This document shows, in pieces, positions 1-7,128 of a DNA stretch of 32,218 nucleotides (the stretch's first letter is position 1; every line of letters starts with the position of its first letter). The notes below the pieces were generated by a model that was not told the origin of the DNA, did no database searches, and worked only from the letters and a program-made list of their open reading frames with translations. The DNA lies in the NCBI GenBank assembly GCA_936933955.1, contig CAKZIN010000055.1, positions 1 through 32,218 on the forward strand, read 5' to 3'. Source of the stretch: an uncultured Sphingopyxis sp. (GTDB taxonomy: Bacteria; Pseudomonadota; Alphaproteobacteria; Sphingomonadales; Sphingomonadaceae). Position numbers and translations under genes: made by a program.

Positions 1-395
1 CCGATCAGATGCAGTGTGCCATGCACAATCAGATGCGTAACGTGGCTTTCGAGTGCGATGCACTTCTCCGCCGCCTCCCCCACCACCGTCTCCCGCGCGA
101 CGATCATATCGCCGAGCAGCAGCTCCCCCGCGTGGCTCATCCCCGCGCCGAGCTCATCCGCTTCGAACTGCGGGAAGCTGAGAATGTTGGTCGGTTTGTC
201 CTTGCCGCGGTAGGCGGCGTTGAGCTGCTGGACCTCCGCATCGTCGGTCAGCCGGAGCGAGATTTCCCCGAACGCTTGGGCCAGGTCGCCGCGCCCGGCG
301 CCGCGCAGCGCCGCCATCGCCGCCCGTTCGGCGAGCGCCTCCCACCCCGGTTCCGGCCAACCGTCCGTCCGGTCGACCGCCACCTCCAACGGCAT
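1..395 (-). CDS. ybeY: Endoribonuclease YbeY, 3' part beyond the window (partial)
   Basis: YbeY is a zinc-dependent RNase needed for 16S rRNA 3'-end maturation and late 30S quality control. The ATG at 393-395 begins MPLEVAVDRTDG, and about 131 residues are visible before the window ends. The reading includes LRLTDDAEVQQLN and KPTNILSFP, both typical of the family. It also includes HLIVHGTLHLIG, the first part of the H-x3-H-x5-H metal site, with its first two His and the beginning of the YDH segment cut off by the edge. The start codon shares one base with the phoH stop (TGATG), so translation is probably coupled. The phoH-ybeY order is widely conserved, and the next gene outside the window is often corC. 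Identification is firm; the C-terminus cannot be seen. Confidence 0.93.
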   Translation of the reverse strand, partial: MPLEVAVDRTDGWPEPGWEALAERAAMAALRGAGRGDLAQAFGEISLRLTDDAEVQQLNAAYRGKDKPTNILSFPQFEADELGAGMSHAGELLLGDMIVARETVVGEAAEKCIALESHVTHLIVHGTLHLI

Positions 396-1390
396 CAGGC
401 CTGGCCTTCGTACGCTTCCACGATCCGCCCGACGATCGGGTGGCGCACGACGTCACCGGGGCCGAAGCGAATGGTGCCAAAGCCCTCCACACCCTCGAGC
501 CGTCGCACCGCGTCGTTGAGGCCGGACGCCTCGGTACCACCGGGAAGGTCGGTCTGGTTGGGATCGCCGCACACCACCATGCGGCTGTTCTGGCCAAAGC
601 GGGTGAGGAACATTTTCATCTGCATGGGCGTGGTGTTCTGCGCCTCGTCGAGAATGATGAAGCTGTCCGCCAGCGTCCGCCCGCGCATGAAGGCGAGCGG
701 CGCCACCTCTATCTCGCCGCTCGCGATGCGGCGTTCGACCTGTTCCGCGGGCAGACAGTCGTTGAGCGCATCGTAAAGCGGACGCAGATAAGGATCGACC
801 TTGTCCTTCATGTCGCCGGGCAGAAAGCCGAGCTTTTCCCCCGCTTCCACCGCCGGGCGCGACAGGATCAGGCGCTGCACGCTGCCGGTGATCAGCTGCG
901 CCACCGCCTGCGCGACCGCGAGATAGGTTTTGCCGGTCCCCGCCGGGCCCAGCGCGAAGATGATGTCGTCGCGGCGCAGGCTCTCCATATAGGCGATCTG
1001 CGTCGAGGAGCGCGGGACGATCGTCTTCTTGCGCGTGCGGATCATCAGCTGCGGCGCGTCGGGCTCCTCCCGCCGCACCACGCCGTCGAGCGTCGGTTCG
1101 ACCTGCATCGCCACCACCGCGTCGATCAGCCCTGCATCGACCTCCTCCCCGCGCTGGAGGCGGCGGTAGAGGTCGTGGAGCACGTCGCGCGCAAGCGCCA
1201 CGCTTTCCGCCGGACCCTCCAGCCCGACCTTGTCGCCTCGCGCGGTGATGTAGACGCCGAGGCGATTTTCGAGCGCGACGAGGTTCTGGTCGTAGAGGCC
1301 GAACAGTCGCGCTAGCAGCTGCGGCTTGTCGAAGCTGACGTCGGCGCGGGCGCGTTCGCCGCTGCGTGCAGGGGTTGGCTTGCGGCTCAT
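395..1390 (-). CDS. phoH: PhoH family ATPase (PhoH/PhoL type)
   Basis: This encodes a cytosolic P-loop NTPase of 331 residues, the usual length. The N-terminal part (about 20-110) is the KH-like region of the PhoL type (DKPQLLARLFGLYDQNL). The C-terminal PhoH domain carries Walker A GPAGTGKTYLAVAQA at about residues 150-164 and Walker B SFIILDEAQNTTP at about 245. DEAQNTTPMQMKMFLTR is the family signature and GDPNQTDLP follows it. The ATG overlaps the miaB stop by four bases and the stop overlaps ybeY by one base, so miaB-phoH-ybeY is a coupled unit. Such proteins are linked to RNA and ribosome metabolism by the company they keep, but the exact reaction is not settled. The former link to phosphate starvation is not visible here. 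Confidence 0.95.
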   Translation of the reverse strand: MSRKPTPARSGERARADVSFDKPQLLARLFGLYDQNLVALENRLGVYITARGDKVGLEGPAESVALARDVLHDLYRRLQRGEEVDAGLIDAVVAMQVEPTLDGVVRREEPDAPQLMIRTRKKTIVPRSSTQIAYMESLRRDDIIFALGPAGTGKTYLAVAQAVAQLITGSVQRLILSRPAVEAGEKLGFLPGDMKDKVDPYLRPLYDALNDCLPAEQVERRIASGEIEVAPLAFMRGRTLADSFIILDEAQNTTPMQMKMFLTRFGQNSRMVVCGDPNQTDLPGGTEASGLNDAVRRLEGVEGFGTIRFGPGDVVRHPIVGRIVEAYEGQA

Positions 1391-2724
1391 GCCGCGACAC
1401 TCATCGAACGGCGGGCCGAAAGTGATTTCGGGCCAGCCTGCGTCAGTTCGACGCGAACGAGGTCACCGATCACGAGCGTCGGGTCCTCGATATGGACCGA
1501 CTGCAGCCAGGGCGATTTGCCGAGCTTTTGCCCCGGCAGGCGTCCGTCGCGTTCGATCAGCACGTCGCAGCTGCGCCCGACGCTCGCCGCGTTGAACGCC
1601 GCCTGGTCGCGGTCGAGCCGCGCGTTCAGCGCCTGCAGCCGTGCGTCCATGACCTCCGCCGGGATGTGCCCCGCCATCGTCGCTGCCGGTGTCCCGGGGC
1701 GCGGCGAATATTTGAAGCTGAACGCCTGCGCGTATCCGACCGCGTCGACCAGCCGTAGCGTGTCCTCAAACTCCGCGTCGCTCTCTCCCGGAAAGCCGAC
1801 GATGAAGTCGCCGGAAAGCGCGATGTCCGGCCGAACCGCGCGCACACGGTCGAGCAGGCGCAAATAGCCAGCCGCATCATGGCTGCGGGCCATCGCCTTG
1901 AGCACACGGTCATTGCCCGACTGCACCGGGAGGTGGAGGAACGGCATCAGCGATGCCACCTCCCCATGCGCCGCGATCAATCCGTCGGTCATGTCGGTCG
2001 GGTGGCTGGTGGTGTAGCGTATCCGCGCCAGCCCCGGCAGCCGGTCGAGCGCGCGGATCAGGCCGTCGAGCCCGACGTTGCGGCCCACCTCGTCCTCGCC
2101 GCTCCAGGCGTTCACATTCTGCCCGAGCAGAGTGATCTCCCGCGCGCCCTGATCGATCAGCGCGCGCGCCTCGTCCATAATCGCCGCGTAGGGGCGCGAC
2201 ACCTCCGCCCCGCGCGTGTAGGGGACGACGCAGTAGATGCAGAATTTATCGCACCCCTCCTGCACGGTGAGGAACGCGCTTGCCCCCTGGCGCCGCCGAG
2301 CGGGTAGCGCGTCGAACTTGGCGAGCGTCGGCAGGTCGGTGTCGACCGCCGGTCGGCGCGACGCGACCGCGGCGTCGATCAGCTCAGGGAGCCGATGGAT
2401 GGTCTGCGGCCCGGCAATGACGTCGACTTTTGCGCGCCGGGCGATCTCCGCACCCTCCGCCTGAGCGACGCAGCCGACCACCGCAACCATCGCCGGTCCG
2501 GCATCACGATGATGGATGCGGCCGATCTCGGAGTAGATCTTTTCGGTCGCCCTCTCACGGATGTGACAGGTGTTGAGGACGACCAGCTCCGCTTCCTCCG
2601 GGCTCGCAGGCACCATGCCGCGCGCGGTGAGCAGTTCGCCCATCCGCTCCCCGTCATAGACGTTCATCTGGCAGCCGAAGCTTTTGACGTGGAAACTGCG
2701 CGGAGGCTGGCGATCGCTATGCAT
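1387..2724 (-). CDS. miaB: tRNA-2-methylthio-N6-dimethylallyladenosine synthase MiaB
   Basis: MiaB is a radical-SAM methylthiotransferase that adds a methylthio group to i6A37 in tRNAs reading UNN codons. The N-terminal UPF0004 domain begins FHVKSFGCQMN and holds three cluster cysteines (GCQMN, NTCHIRE, VGCVAQAEG). The radical-SAM motif is GCDKFCIYCVVPYTRG (C-x3-C-x2-C), and the C-terminal TRAM domain ends SLSARRSMSVAA. I chose the ATG at 2724, which gives 445 residues, the family length; a longer open frame upstream to 2901 has no homologous character and runs into plsC. A GTG two codons earlier (2730) is possible. No clear Shine-Dalgarno sequence is seen. It lies 67 bases after plsC and overlaps phoH by four bases. 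Confidence 0.95.
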   Translation of the reverse strand: MHSDRQPPRSFHVKSFGCQMNVYDGERMGELLTARGMVPASPEEAELVVLNTCHIRERATEKIYSEIGRIHHRDAGPAMVAVVGCVAQAEGAEIARRAKVDVIAGPQTIHRLPELIDAAVASRRPAVDTDLPTLAKFDALPARRRQGASAFLTVQEGCDKFCIYCVVPYTRGAEVSRPYAAIMDEARALIDQGAREITLLGQNVNAWSGEDEVGRNVGLDGLIRALDRLPGLARIRYTTSHPTDMTDGLIAAHGEVASLMPFLHLPVQSGNDRVLKAMARSHDAAGYLRLLDRVRAVRPDIALSGDFIVGFPGESDAEFEDTLRLVDAVGYAQAFSFKYSPRPGTPAATMAGHIPAEVMDARLQALNARLDRDQAAFNAASVGRSCDVLIERDGRLPGQKLGKSPWLQSVHIEDPTLVIGDLVRVELTQAGPKSLSARRSMSVAA

Positions 2725-2791
2725 GTCCACGCGTCTTAGCGAAGCGTCGGGGGGAGAGGAAGCGCGGAGGCGCGAGCCGACGCCGCAGCTT

Positions 2792-3556
2792 TCACCCCTG
2801 CCCCAGCGCCGCGGCCACCTCGGCCCGCGCATGGCGGGCGATTGCCTTGCGGTCGGTAAACTCCTCGCTCGGAAGCGGCTTGAGGAAGTGGAGCACGGCA
2901 TGGATCGGACGCCGCCGCGCCATCAGCCGCAGCGCGTTGGCGCCGATCGGCTCGTCATCCACCCAGGCAATGTCCGCCGCATCCGCTCCGTAGTCGATCG
3001 CCACCGGCTGAATGGCGATACCCGGGGGCGGAGGCGCGACTGCAGCGATCAGCGATGAACGGAACGGGAGCAGCTGCACGCCGTCGCCGGTCGTGCCTTC
3101 AGGAAACAACGTCACCGGTTGCCCGGTCTCAAGCGCCGCGCCCAGCGCCGCCGCCTGCGCGCCGACGTCGAGGCGCGCGTTCCTCTCGACATAGATCGAG
3201 TTGTTGAGCGTCGCGAGCCAGCCGATCAGCGGCCACGGCGCCATCTCCGCCTTGGCAACGAACGCGCTGCCAGTGGCACCCGCGATGATCGCGACGTCGA
3301 GCCAGCTGACATGGTTGGAAATGTAAAGAACATCGCTCTGCACATGCTCGCCGCGCATCTCGACCCGCGCACCCGCGATCCGCGCCACTCCGGCGAGAAA
3401 CCTTTGCGGCCAAGCCGAACGCAGCTTCAACGTCCGTAGCGGCAGGTGTGTTAGCAGGCAGAACACGAGCCAGGCCGCCAAGGCGCCGACACGCGCCCAC
3501 GCGAGCCAGGGCAGCGCTTCAACCCCCGCGCGGCGTGCCGTCAGCGGGGATGCCAT
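2792..3556 (-). CDS. plsC: 1-acyl-sn-glycerol-3-phosphate acyltransferase
   Basis: This is a lysophosphatidic acid acyltransferase of 254 residues, a membrane-associated enzyme making phosphatidic acid. A hydrophobic segment at about residues 20-38 (ALAAWLVFCLLTHLPL) should anchor it. Catalytic motif I is NHVSWLD (the NH-x4-D form) at about residue 80, and the substrate motif FPEGTTGDG is at about 150. The start at 3556 is preceded by GGAG at suitable distance; the open frame continues to 3643 without family character. Its first 38 bases overlap the 3' end of fur. Position between fur and miaB is common in related genomes. Acyl-chain preference cannot be read from the sequence; an ornithine-lipid acyltransferase of the same superfamily is the main alternative. 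Confidence 0.9.
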   Translation of the reverse strand: MASPLTARRAGVEALPWLAWARVGALAAWLVFCLLTHLPLRTLKLRSAWPQRFLAGVARIAGARVEMRGEHVQSDVLYISNHVSWLDVAIIAGATGSAFVAKAEMAPWPLIGWLATLNNSIYVERNARLDVGAQAAALGAALETGQPVTLFPEGTTGDGVQLLPFRSSLIAAVAPPPPGIAIQPVAIDYGADAADIAWVDDEPIGANALRLMARRRPIHAVLHFLKPLPSEEFTDRKAIARHARAEVAAALGQG

Positions 3557-4097
3557 GCGGTAGCTCCGGGTCACGATCGGCGTCGCGGCGAGTGTCGCCG
3601 AGAATATGGGTGGAGCCACCCACGAGGCGCGCGTCGGGGGCATACTCTGCCTGATCGACTGGGCGCGGCTGCACGCCGCCGTCGCGGTCGAGCGGCACCG
3701 CGTAGAGCTCCATGCGGTGATCGACCAAGCGAAAGCCTAGCCGTTCGGCGATCACCCGCTGAAGCGCCTCCAGCTCGGCGTCGTTGAATTCGATGACGCG
3801 GCCGCTTTCGATGTCGATCAAATGGTCGTGGTGAACCTCTCCCGACGCTTCGTAGCGTGAGCGACCATCGCCAAAGTCATGTTTGTCGAGCACCCCCGCT
3901 TCCTCGAACAGGCGAACCGTCCGATACACCGTGGCGATCGAAATGCCGGGGTCGATCGCGACCGAACGGGCGTGCAGGGTCTCGACGTCGGGATGGTCGT
4001 CGCTGTCGCCGATCACCCGAGCGATCACGCGCCGCTGCTCCGTGATGCGCAGCCCCTTTTGCGCGCACAGCGCCTCGACGTCGATGCGCGTATGCAT
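3519..4097 (-). CDS. fur: Fur family iron-responsive regulator with C-terminal extension
   Basis: This is a cytosolic metal-dependent repressor of 192 residues. The winged helix (about 1-80) contains GLRITEQRRVIARVI and the recognition helix ISIATVYRTVRLFEEAG. The dimerisation domain contains EVHHDHLIDIESGRVIEF; the C-x2-C pair found here in E. coli Fur is replaced by D-IES, as is usual in alphaproteobacteria. Family members stop near residue 140-145, at about VPLDRD, but this frame continues for some 45 more Pro-, Gly- and Asp-rich residues, the last 38 bases overlapping plsC. I chose ATG 4097 because IDVEALCAQKGLR follows at the normal distance. A start at 4154 would lie in the mucR terminator. 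Fur, Mur or Irr cannot be separated with certainty; Fur/Mur fits best. Confidence 0.88.
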   Translation of the reverse strand: MHTRIDVEALCAQKGLRITEQRRVIARVIGDSDDHPDVETLHARSVAIDPGISIATVYRTVRLFEEAGVLDKHDFGDGRSRYEASGEVHHDHLIDIESGRVIEFNDAELEALQRVIAERLGFRLVDHRMELYAVPLDRDGGVQPRPVDQAEYAPDARLVGGSTHILGDTRRDADRDPELPHGIPADGTPRGG

Positions 4098-4143
4098 GTC
4101 AGCGGGTGGTCTGGAGGGGAAGGTGCATGCCGTTGCTATAGAA

Positions 4144-4176
4144 AGCGGCGCCACGGCTCACAAGCCGGGCGCCGCT
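4144..4176 (-). terminator. Hairpin between mucR and fur
   Basis: A 9-bp outer stem (AGCGGCGCC with GGCGCCGCT), one bulged A, and a 5-bp inner stem (CGGCT with AGCCG) enclose a loop of four bases. On the minus strand it is followed by TTTCTATAG, a weak U tract. It lies 22 bases after the mucR stop and 46 bases before the fur start, and probably ends or attenuates mucR transcription. It would separate fur from the run upstream. Confidence 0.6.
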
Positions 4177-4197
4177 CCGCATTCCTTCAGGAGGACC

Positions 4198-4659
4198 TCA
4201 GGCCTTCGCAGCCGCGCCGCGGCGCGCGCCGCCCGGCTTGCGGCCACCACCACGCCCCTTCGACCCGAGACCGATCGACTTGGCGAGGTCACGACGCTGA
4301 TTGGCGTAGTTCGGGGCGACCATCGGATAGTCGGCGGGCAGACCCCATTTCGCACGATACTGATCCGGCGTCATATTATAACGCGTCATCAAATAACGCT
4401 TGAGCATTTTCATCTTCTTGCCGTCTTCAAGGCAGACGATGTAATCGGGCTTTACCGAACTACGCACCGAAACCGCCGGGGTCGGTTTTTCGGTCGGTGC
4501 TTCGGGGGCGGTCTGACCAAGGCCGGCGAGCGCATCATGCACGCTGCGAATAAGATCCGGCAGCTCCTGACCGCTCATGCTGTTGTTGCTGACGTGCGCC
4601 GACACGATATCGGCGGTCAAGGTCGCGAGAAATTCGGCGTTGCTGTCGGCGTCGGCCAT
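4198..4659 (-). CDS. mucR: MucR/Ros family transcriptional regulator with altered zinc site
   Basis: This encodes a 153-residue regulator of the Ros/MucR family, small DNA-binding proteins acting as global repressors or H-NS-like factors in alphaproteobacteria. The N-terminal third (MADADSNAEFLATLTADIV) is the conserved helical oligomerisation segment. The DNA-binding part has VCLEDGKKMKMLKRYL followed by NMTPDQYRAKWGLP and DYPMVAPNYA, and the tail is Lys/Arg/Gly-rich. In Ros the zinc ligands are C-x2-C-x9-H-x4-H; here the same positions are C76, D79, Y89 and Y94, so both His are lost. A strong AGGAGG precedes the ATG by five bases. It sits between rimI and fur and is followed by a hairpin. 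DNA targets cannot be told from the sequence. Confidence 0.93.
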   Translation of the reverse strand: MADADSNAEFLATLTADIVSAHVSNNSMSGQELPDLIRSVHDALAGLGQTAPEAPTEKPTPAVSVRSSVKPDYIVCLEDGKKMKMLKRYLMTRYNMTPDQYRAKWGLPADYPMVAPNYANQRRDLAKSIGLGSKGRGGGRKPGGARRGAAAKA

Positions 4660-4745
4660 ATTGGCCTCCTATGGTCTGGAGATGGACAGCGGCGGCTTAC
4701 TTACGACATGCACAAAATGCAAATCTGTTCGTACGAGCTCGTCAA
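4660..4745 (-). promoter_or_regulatory. mucR upstream region: RBS and possible self-regulated promoter
   Basis: On the minus strand, TTGACG (4740-4745) stands 17 bases from TTGCAT (4717-4722), a poor -10. An inverted motif TGCATTTTGTGCA lies at 4707-4721, the most AT-rich stretch nearby and a reasonable operator for an autoregulated MucR. AGGAGG at about 4665-4670 is a near-perfect ribosome binding site. The -35-like hexamer overlaps the rimI stop codon. The RBS is clear; the promoter and operator are inferences. Confidence 0.4.
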
Positions 4746-5200
4746 CTGTCCCTTATAACAAGTCGCCGCATGGTTAAAGCATCGCGAAGAGTGCCGTTGC
4801 GACCTGTGTAATAGTTTGGACGCCGACCGACCTCCGAGAAACCATGGTTACGGTAGAACGACAGCGCGGGATTGTCGGAGCGCATTTCGAGGAACTGGCT
4901 CTGCTCCCCGAACACTTCAGACCGCCAATGGTCGAGAAGAAGTCCACCAAGCCCCTCGCGCCGGCGCTGAGGGTCCGTGCCGAGCAAAAGCAGCTCACTT
5001 TCGCCCAACAGCGTACGTGTGATGGCAAAGGCGATGAGCTGTTCGCCGTCTTCGATGCCGAACATTACATAGCCGGGTATGGCGAAGCCGCTGCGGAGTT
5101 GGGCAGCGGTCCAGTTCTCTCCGTAGCGCGGGTCGAAACACCGCGCGCTGAGTTCGGCGACGCGATCGACATCGCGCAGCGCGAGGTCGACCAGCCTCAA
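4742..5200 (-). CDS. rimI: Ribosomal protein bS18 alanine N-acetyltransferase RimI-like (GNAT)
   Basis: This is a GNAT-fold acetyltransferase of about 152 residues that would acetylate the N-terminus of ribosomal protein S18. The acetyl-CoA loop reads LLLLGTDPQRRREGLGGLLL (motif A, R-R-x-G-x-G), followed by FLEMRSDNPALSFYRNHGF (motif B). No ATG lies at the expected start. TTG at 5198-5200, overlapping the tsaB stop (TTGA), gives the family length and implies coupling; the open frame reaches 5443 but that part is read through tsaB in another frame. The tsaB-rimI pairing is very common. The first residues after TTG are LRLVDLALRDVDRVAEL, typical for the family. The substrate is inferred from family and neighbour. 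Confidence 0.87.
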   Translation of the reverse strand: MRLVDLALRDVDRVAELSARCFDPRYGENWTAAQLRSGFAIPGYVMFGIEDGEQLIAFAITRTLLGESELLLLGTDPQRRREGLGGLLLDHWRSEVFGEQSQFLEMRSDNPALSFYRNHGFSEVGRRPNYYTGRNGTLRDALTMRRLVIRDS

Positions 5201-5793
5201 CCCGGCAGCCCCGCATCGGGCGCGCGTGCGTAGCGCGGCGCGACCTCCGCCCAGCGATCCGTCACGCCGATCCACGGCCAAGCGCGCGCATCCGCCTCCC
5301 CCGGCAGCGGCGCCGTCGCATCGCCACGCAGCGCGAGCAGATCGGCGCCGCGGTCTCCGCATACCGCCCCGTGCGGCACATGAAAGTTGGCGATCGCTGG
5401 CGCCATCGCCGCGCCAGGCTCGCCTTCGAACCGGCACAGCCATTCGCCGTGGCCGCCCTCTGCCACCACGGCGACTTCACCCTCCGCGCCCTGCCGCCGC
5501 GCATCTGCCTCGATCAGGGCAAGCGTGTCGAAGCCCTCAAGCCCCGCATCCCAAGCGAAGGCGAGGGCCCGCGCGGCCGCGATCGCAACGCGCGTGCCGG
5601 TGAAGCTGCCGGGGCCGCAGCCTACCGCGATGCGCTTCGCACGCCCGCCCTCCGCCAGTCCCGCAATGGCGAGCACCAGCCGCTCGGCATGCCCTCGACC
5701 GACGAGTTCGTGATGATGGGCGAGCAGTGTGTCGCCTTCGAACAACGCAACGGAGAGCGCGCGCGTGGCCGTGTCGATGACCAGCGTCCGCAT
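5197..5793 (-). CDS. tsaB: tRNA t6A37 biosynthesis protein TsaB
   Basis: TsaB is a non-catalytic partner of the TsaD/TsaE complex that makes threonylcarbamoyl-adenosine at position 37 of ANN-decoding tRNAs. It is an ASKHA-fold protein of 198 residues. The N-terminus MRTLVIDTATRALSVAL is the phosphate-1-like motif, and GHAERLVLAI and GCGPGSFTGTRVAIAAARAL are the best-conserved family stretches. The family normally runs 200-235 residues, so this is a short form. It begins 17 bases after the flavoreductase gene and its stop is shared with the probable TTG start of rimI. Confidence 0.93.
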   Translation of the reverse strand: MRTLVIDTATRALSVALFEGDTLLAHHHELVGRGHAERLVLAIAGLAEGGRAKRIAVGCGPGSFTGTRVAIAAARALAFAWDAGLEGFDTLALIEADARRQGAEGEVAVVAEGGHGEWLCRFEGEPGAAMAPAIANFHVPHGAVCGDRGADLLALRGDATAPLPGEADARAWPWIGVTDRWAEVAPRYARAPDAGLPG

Positions 5794-5810
5794 CGCACCC
5801 CGCCCGCTGT

Positions 5811-6407
5811 TCAGACGACGCGGTTGAAACGCACGAATTCCGGCCGCGGACTGCGCGGCCAGACGCTAGCCGGATCGCCATAGCCCAGCGTCGTGAGAAA
5901 GTTGACCGCGACGTTCGGCTGATCCGCGAAGAAGGCGGCGCGCACGGCGTCGGAATCGAACCCCGACATCGGGCCCGTATCCAGCCCCAGCGCACGCGCT
6001 GCGAGGACGACATACGCCCCCTGTAGCGAGCTGTTGCGGAACGCGGTGCCCTCGATCAGCGGCTGATCGCCCTCGAACCAGCTCTTGGCGTCGGCGTGCG
6101 GGAAGAGTTCGGGCAGCAGGTCATGGAACCGCAGGTCCATGCCGATGATCGCAGTGACCGGAGCGTTGCGGACCTTTTCGGCATTGCCCTCGCTCACCAG
6201 GCCCGCCAACCGCTCGCGCTGCTCGCCGCTCTTCACCCAAACGATGCGCGCGGGGAGGCAGTTGGCGCTGGTCGGCCCCATCTTGGCGAGCTCCCAGATC
6301 GCCTCGAGCGTCGCATCGTCGACGTCGCGGTTCTGGTAGCCGTTGAACGTCCGCGCCTCACGAAACAGCTGATCGAGCGCCCGATCGTCGAGCGGTGCCT
6401 TGTCCAT
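5811..6407 (-). CDS. rutE: Nitroreductase family protein, malonic semialdehyde reductase RutE-like
   Basis: This is a flavoprotein of 198 residues. The conserved blocks are those of the RutE/HadB branch of the nitroreductases: REARTFNGYQNRDV, WELAKMGPTSANCLPARIVW, NAPVTAIIGMDL, ETAFRNSS-like EGTAFRNSSLQGAYVVLAAR and ALGLDTGPMSGFD. E. coli RutE reduces malonic semialdehyde with NAD(P)H at the end of the Rut uracil route, but no other rut genes are here, so the natural substrate is uncertain and another enal or nitro compound is possible. AGGAGA overlapping the nfuA stop serves as ribosome binding site, and the gene is 12 bases from nfuA. The symbol denotes the family, not a proven role. Confidence 0.85.
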   Translation of the reverse strand: MDKAPLDDRALDQLFREARTFNGYQNRDVDDATLEAIWELAKMGPTSANCLPARIVWVKSGEQRERLAGLVSEGNAEKVRNAPVTAIIGMDLRFHDLLPELFPHADAKSWFEGDQPLIEGTAFRNSSLQGAYVVLAARALGLDTGPMSGFDSDAVRAAFFADQPNVAVNFLTTLGYGDPASVWPRSPRPEFVRFNRVV

Positions 6408-6419
6408 ACGATATTCTCC

Positions 6420-6998
6420 TCAGACCGCGTGGACCGCGACCACCTCGGGCACATAATGTTTAAGCAACGATTCAACGCCGTGCTTCAGCGTTGCGGTCGA
6501 CGAAGGGCAGCCCGCGCACGCGCCGTGCATGGAGAGGTAGACATTGCCCTTCTCATACCCGCGAAAGCTGATGTCGCCGCCATCGTTCGCCACTGCCGGA
6601 CGCACCCGGCTGTCGAGCAGTTCCTCGATCTGGGCGACGATGTCCGCATCCGCCGGGTCGACGGTGAAGCTCGGCCCGTCCTCCGCCGGCACGCGAATGC
6701 CATTGCCGCCGAGCCCCTCGCGCACCAGCGGCAGGCCGGCGGTAAAATGGTCGAGCAGGATCGTCGCGACGTCCGCCTCCAGCGTCGCCCAGTCCGCGCC
6801 CGGCGCCGCGCTGACGGAGATGAAGTCTGCGCCGAAGTGCACGCCGGTCACGTCGCCCAAGTCGAACAGCGCCTCCGCCAGCGGAGAGGCCTGCGCCGCC
6901 TCCGGGCTCGCATAGTCGAGCGGCGTGGGGCTGACGGCGCGCCCGGGCAGGAACTTGCGCGTCGCGGGGTTGGGGGTGAGCTCGGTTTCGATCAGCAT
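6420..6998 (-). CDS. nfuA: NfuA-like NifU family Fe-S carrier protein
   Basis: This encodes a 192-residue Fe-S scaffold or carrier. The N-terminal Nfu_N (scaffold) domain starts MLIETELTPNPATRKFLPG, also seen in mitochondrial NFU1. The C-terminal NifU domain has RPAVANDGGDISFRGY and the cluster-binding C-x2-C in MHGACAGCPSSTATLKHG. ATG 6998 is chosen because family members begin with MLIxTExTPNP; ATG 7007 would add three residues. The frame upstream to 7346 runs through the divergent gene and is spurious. It is the first gene of the minus-strand run reaching to ybeY and so probably carries its promoter in 6999-7128, though I cannot point to clear hexamers there. Confidence 0.93.
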   Translation of the reverse strand: MLIETELTPNPATRKFLPGRAVSPTPLDYASPEAAQASPLAEALFDLGDVTGVHFGADFISVSAAPGADWATLEADVATILLDHFTAGLPLVREGLGGNGIRVPAEDGPSFTVDPADADIVAQIEELLDSRVRPAVANDGGDISFRGYEKGNVYLSMHGACAGCPSSTATLKHGVESLLKHYVPEVVAVHAV

Positions 6999-7057
6999 GC
7001 CCGCCATGTGGCGAGGCCGCGCGCCGCTTGCAAGCGCGCCGCGCCCCCGAAAGCGCC

Positions 7058-7085
7058 TCTCCCCTCCCGCCAGCTGGAGGGGAGG
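7058..7085. repeat. GC-rich palindromic element between nfuA and the DUF429-like gene
   Basis: A 10-bp stem (TCTCCCCTCC with GGAGGGGAGG, one wobble pair) encloses the loop CGCCAGCT. The style (CCCCTCC/GGAGGGG arms and short loop) matches the arms of the elements inside valS and uvrA. It lies in the 130-base gap between divergent genes and may be a solo or decayed copy. Confidence 0.6.
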
Positions 7086-7128
7086 TAGCGCGCTTGCAAC
7101 CCGGCCCCGACGCCCCCACTCACCCGCG

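Noticed and set aside
2725..2901. N-terminal extension of miaB
   Set aside because: Low-complexity Arg/Ser/Pro sequence overlapping plsC; MiaB homology begins at FHVKSFGCQMN.
5201..5443. N-terminal extension of rimI
   Set aside because: Runs through tsaB in another frame, gives an Arg/Ala-rich sequence without family character, and exceeds the family length.
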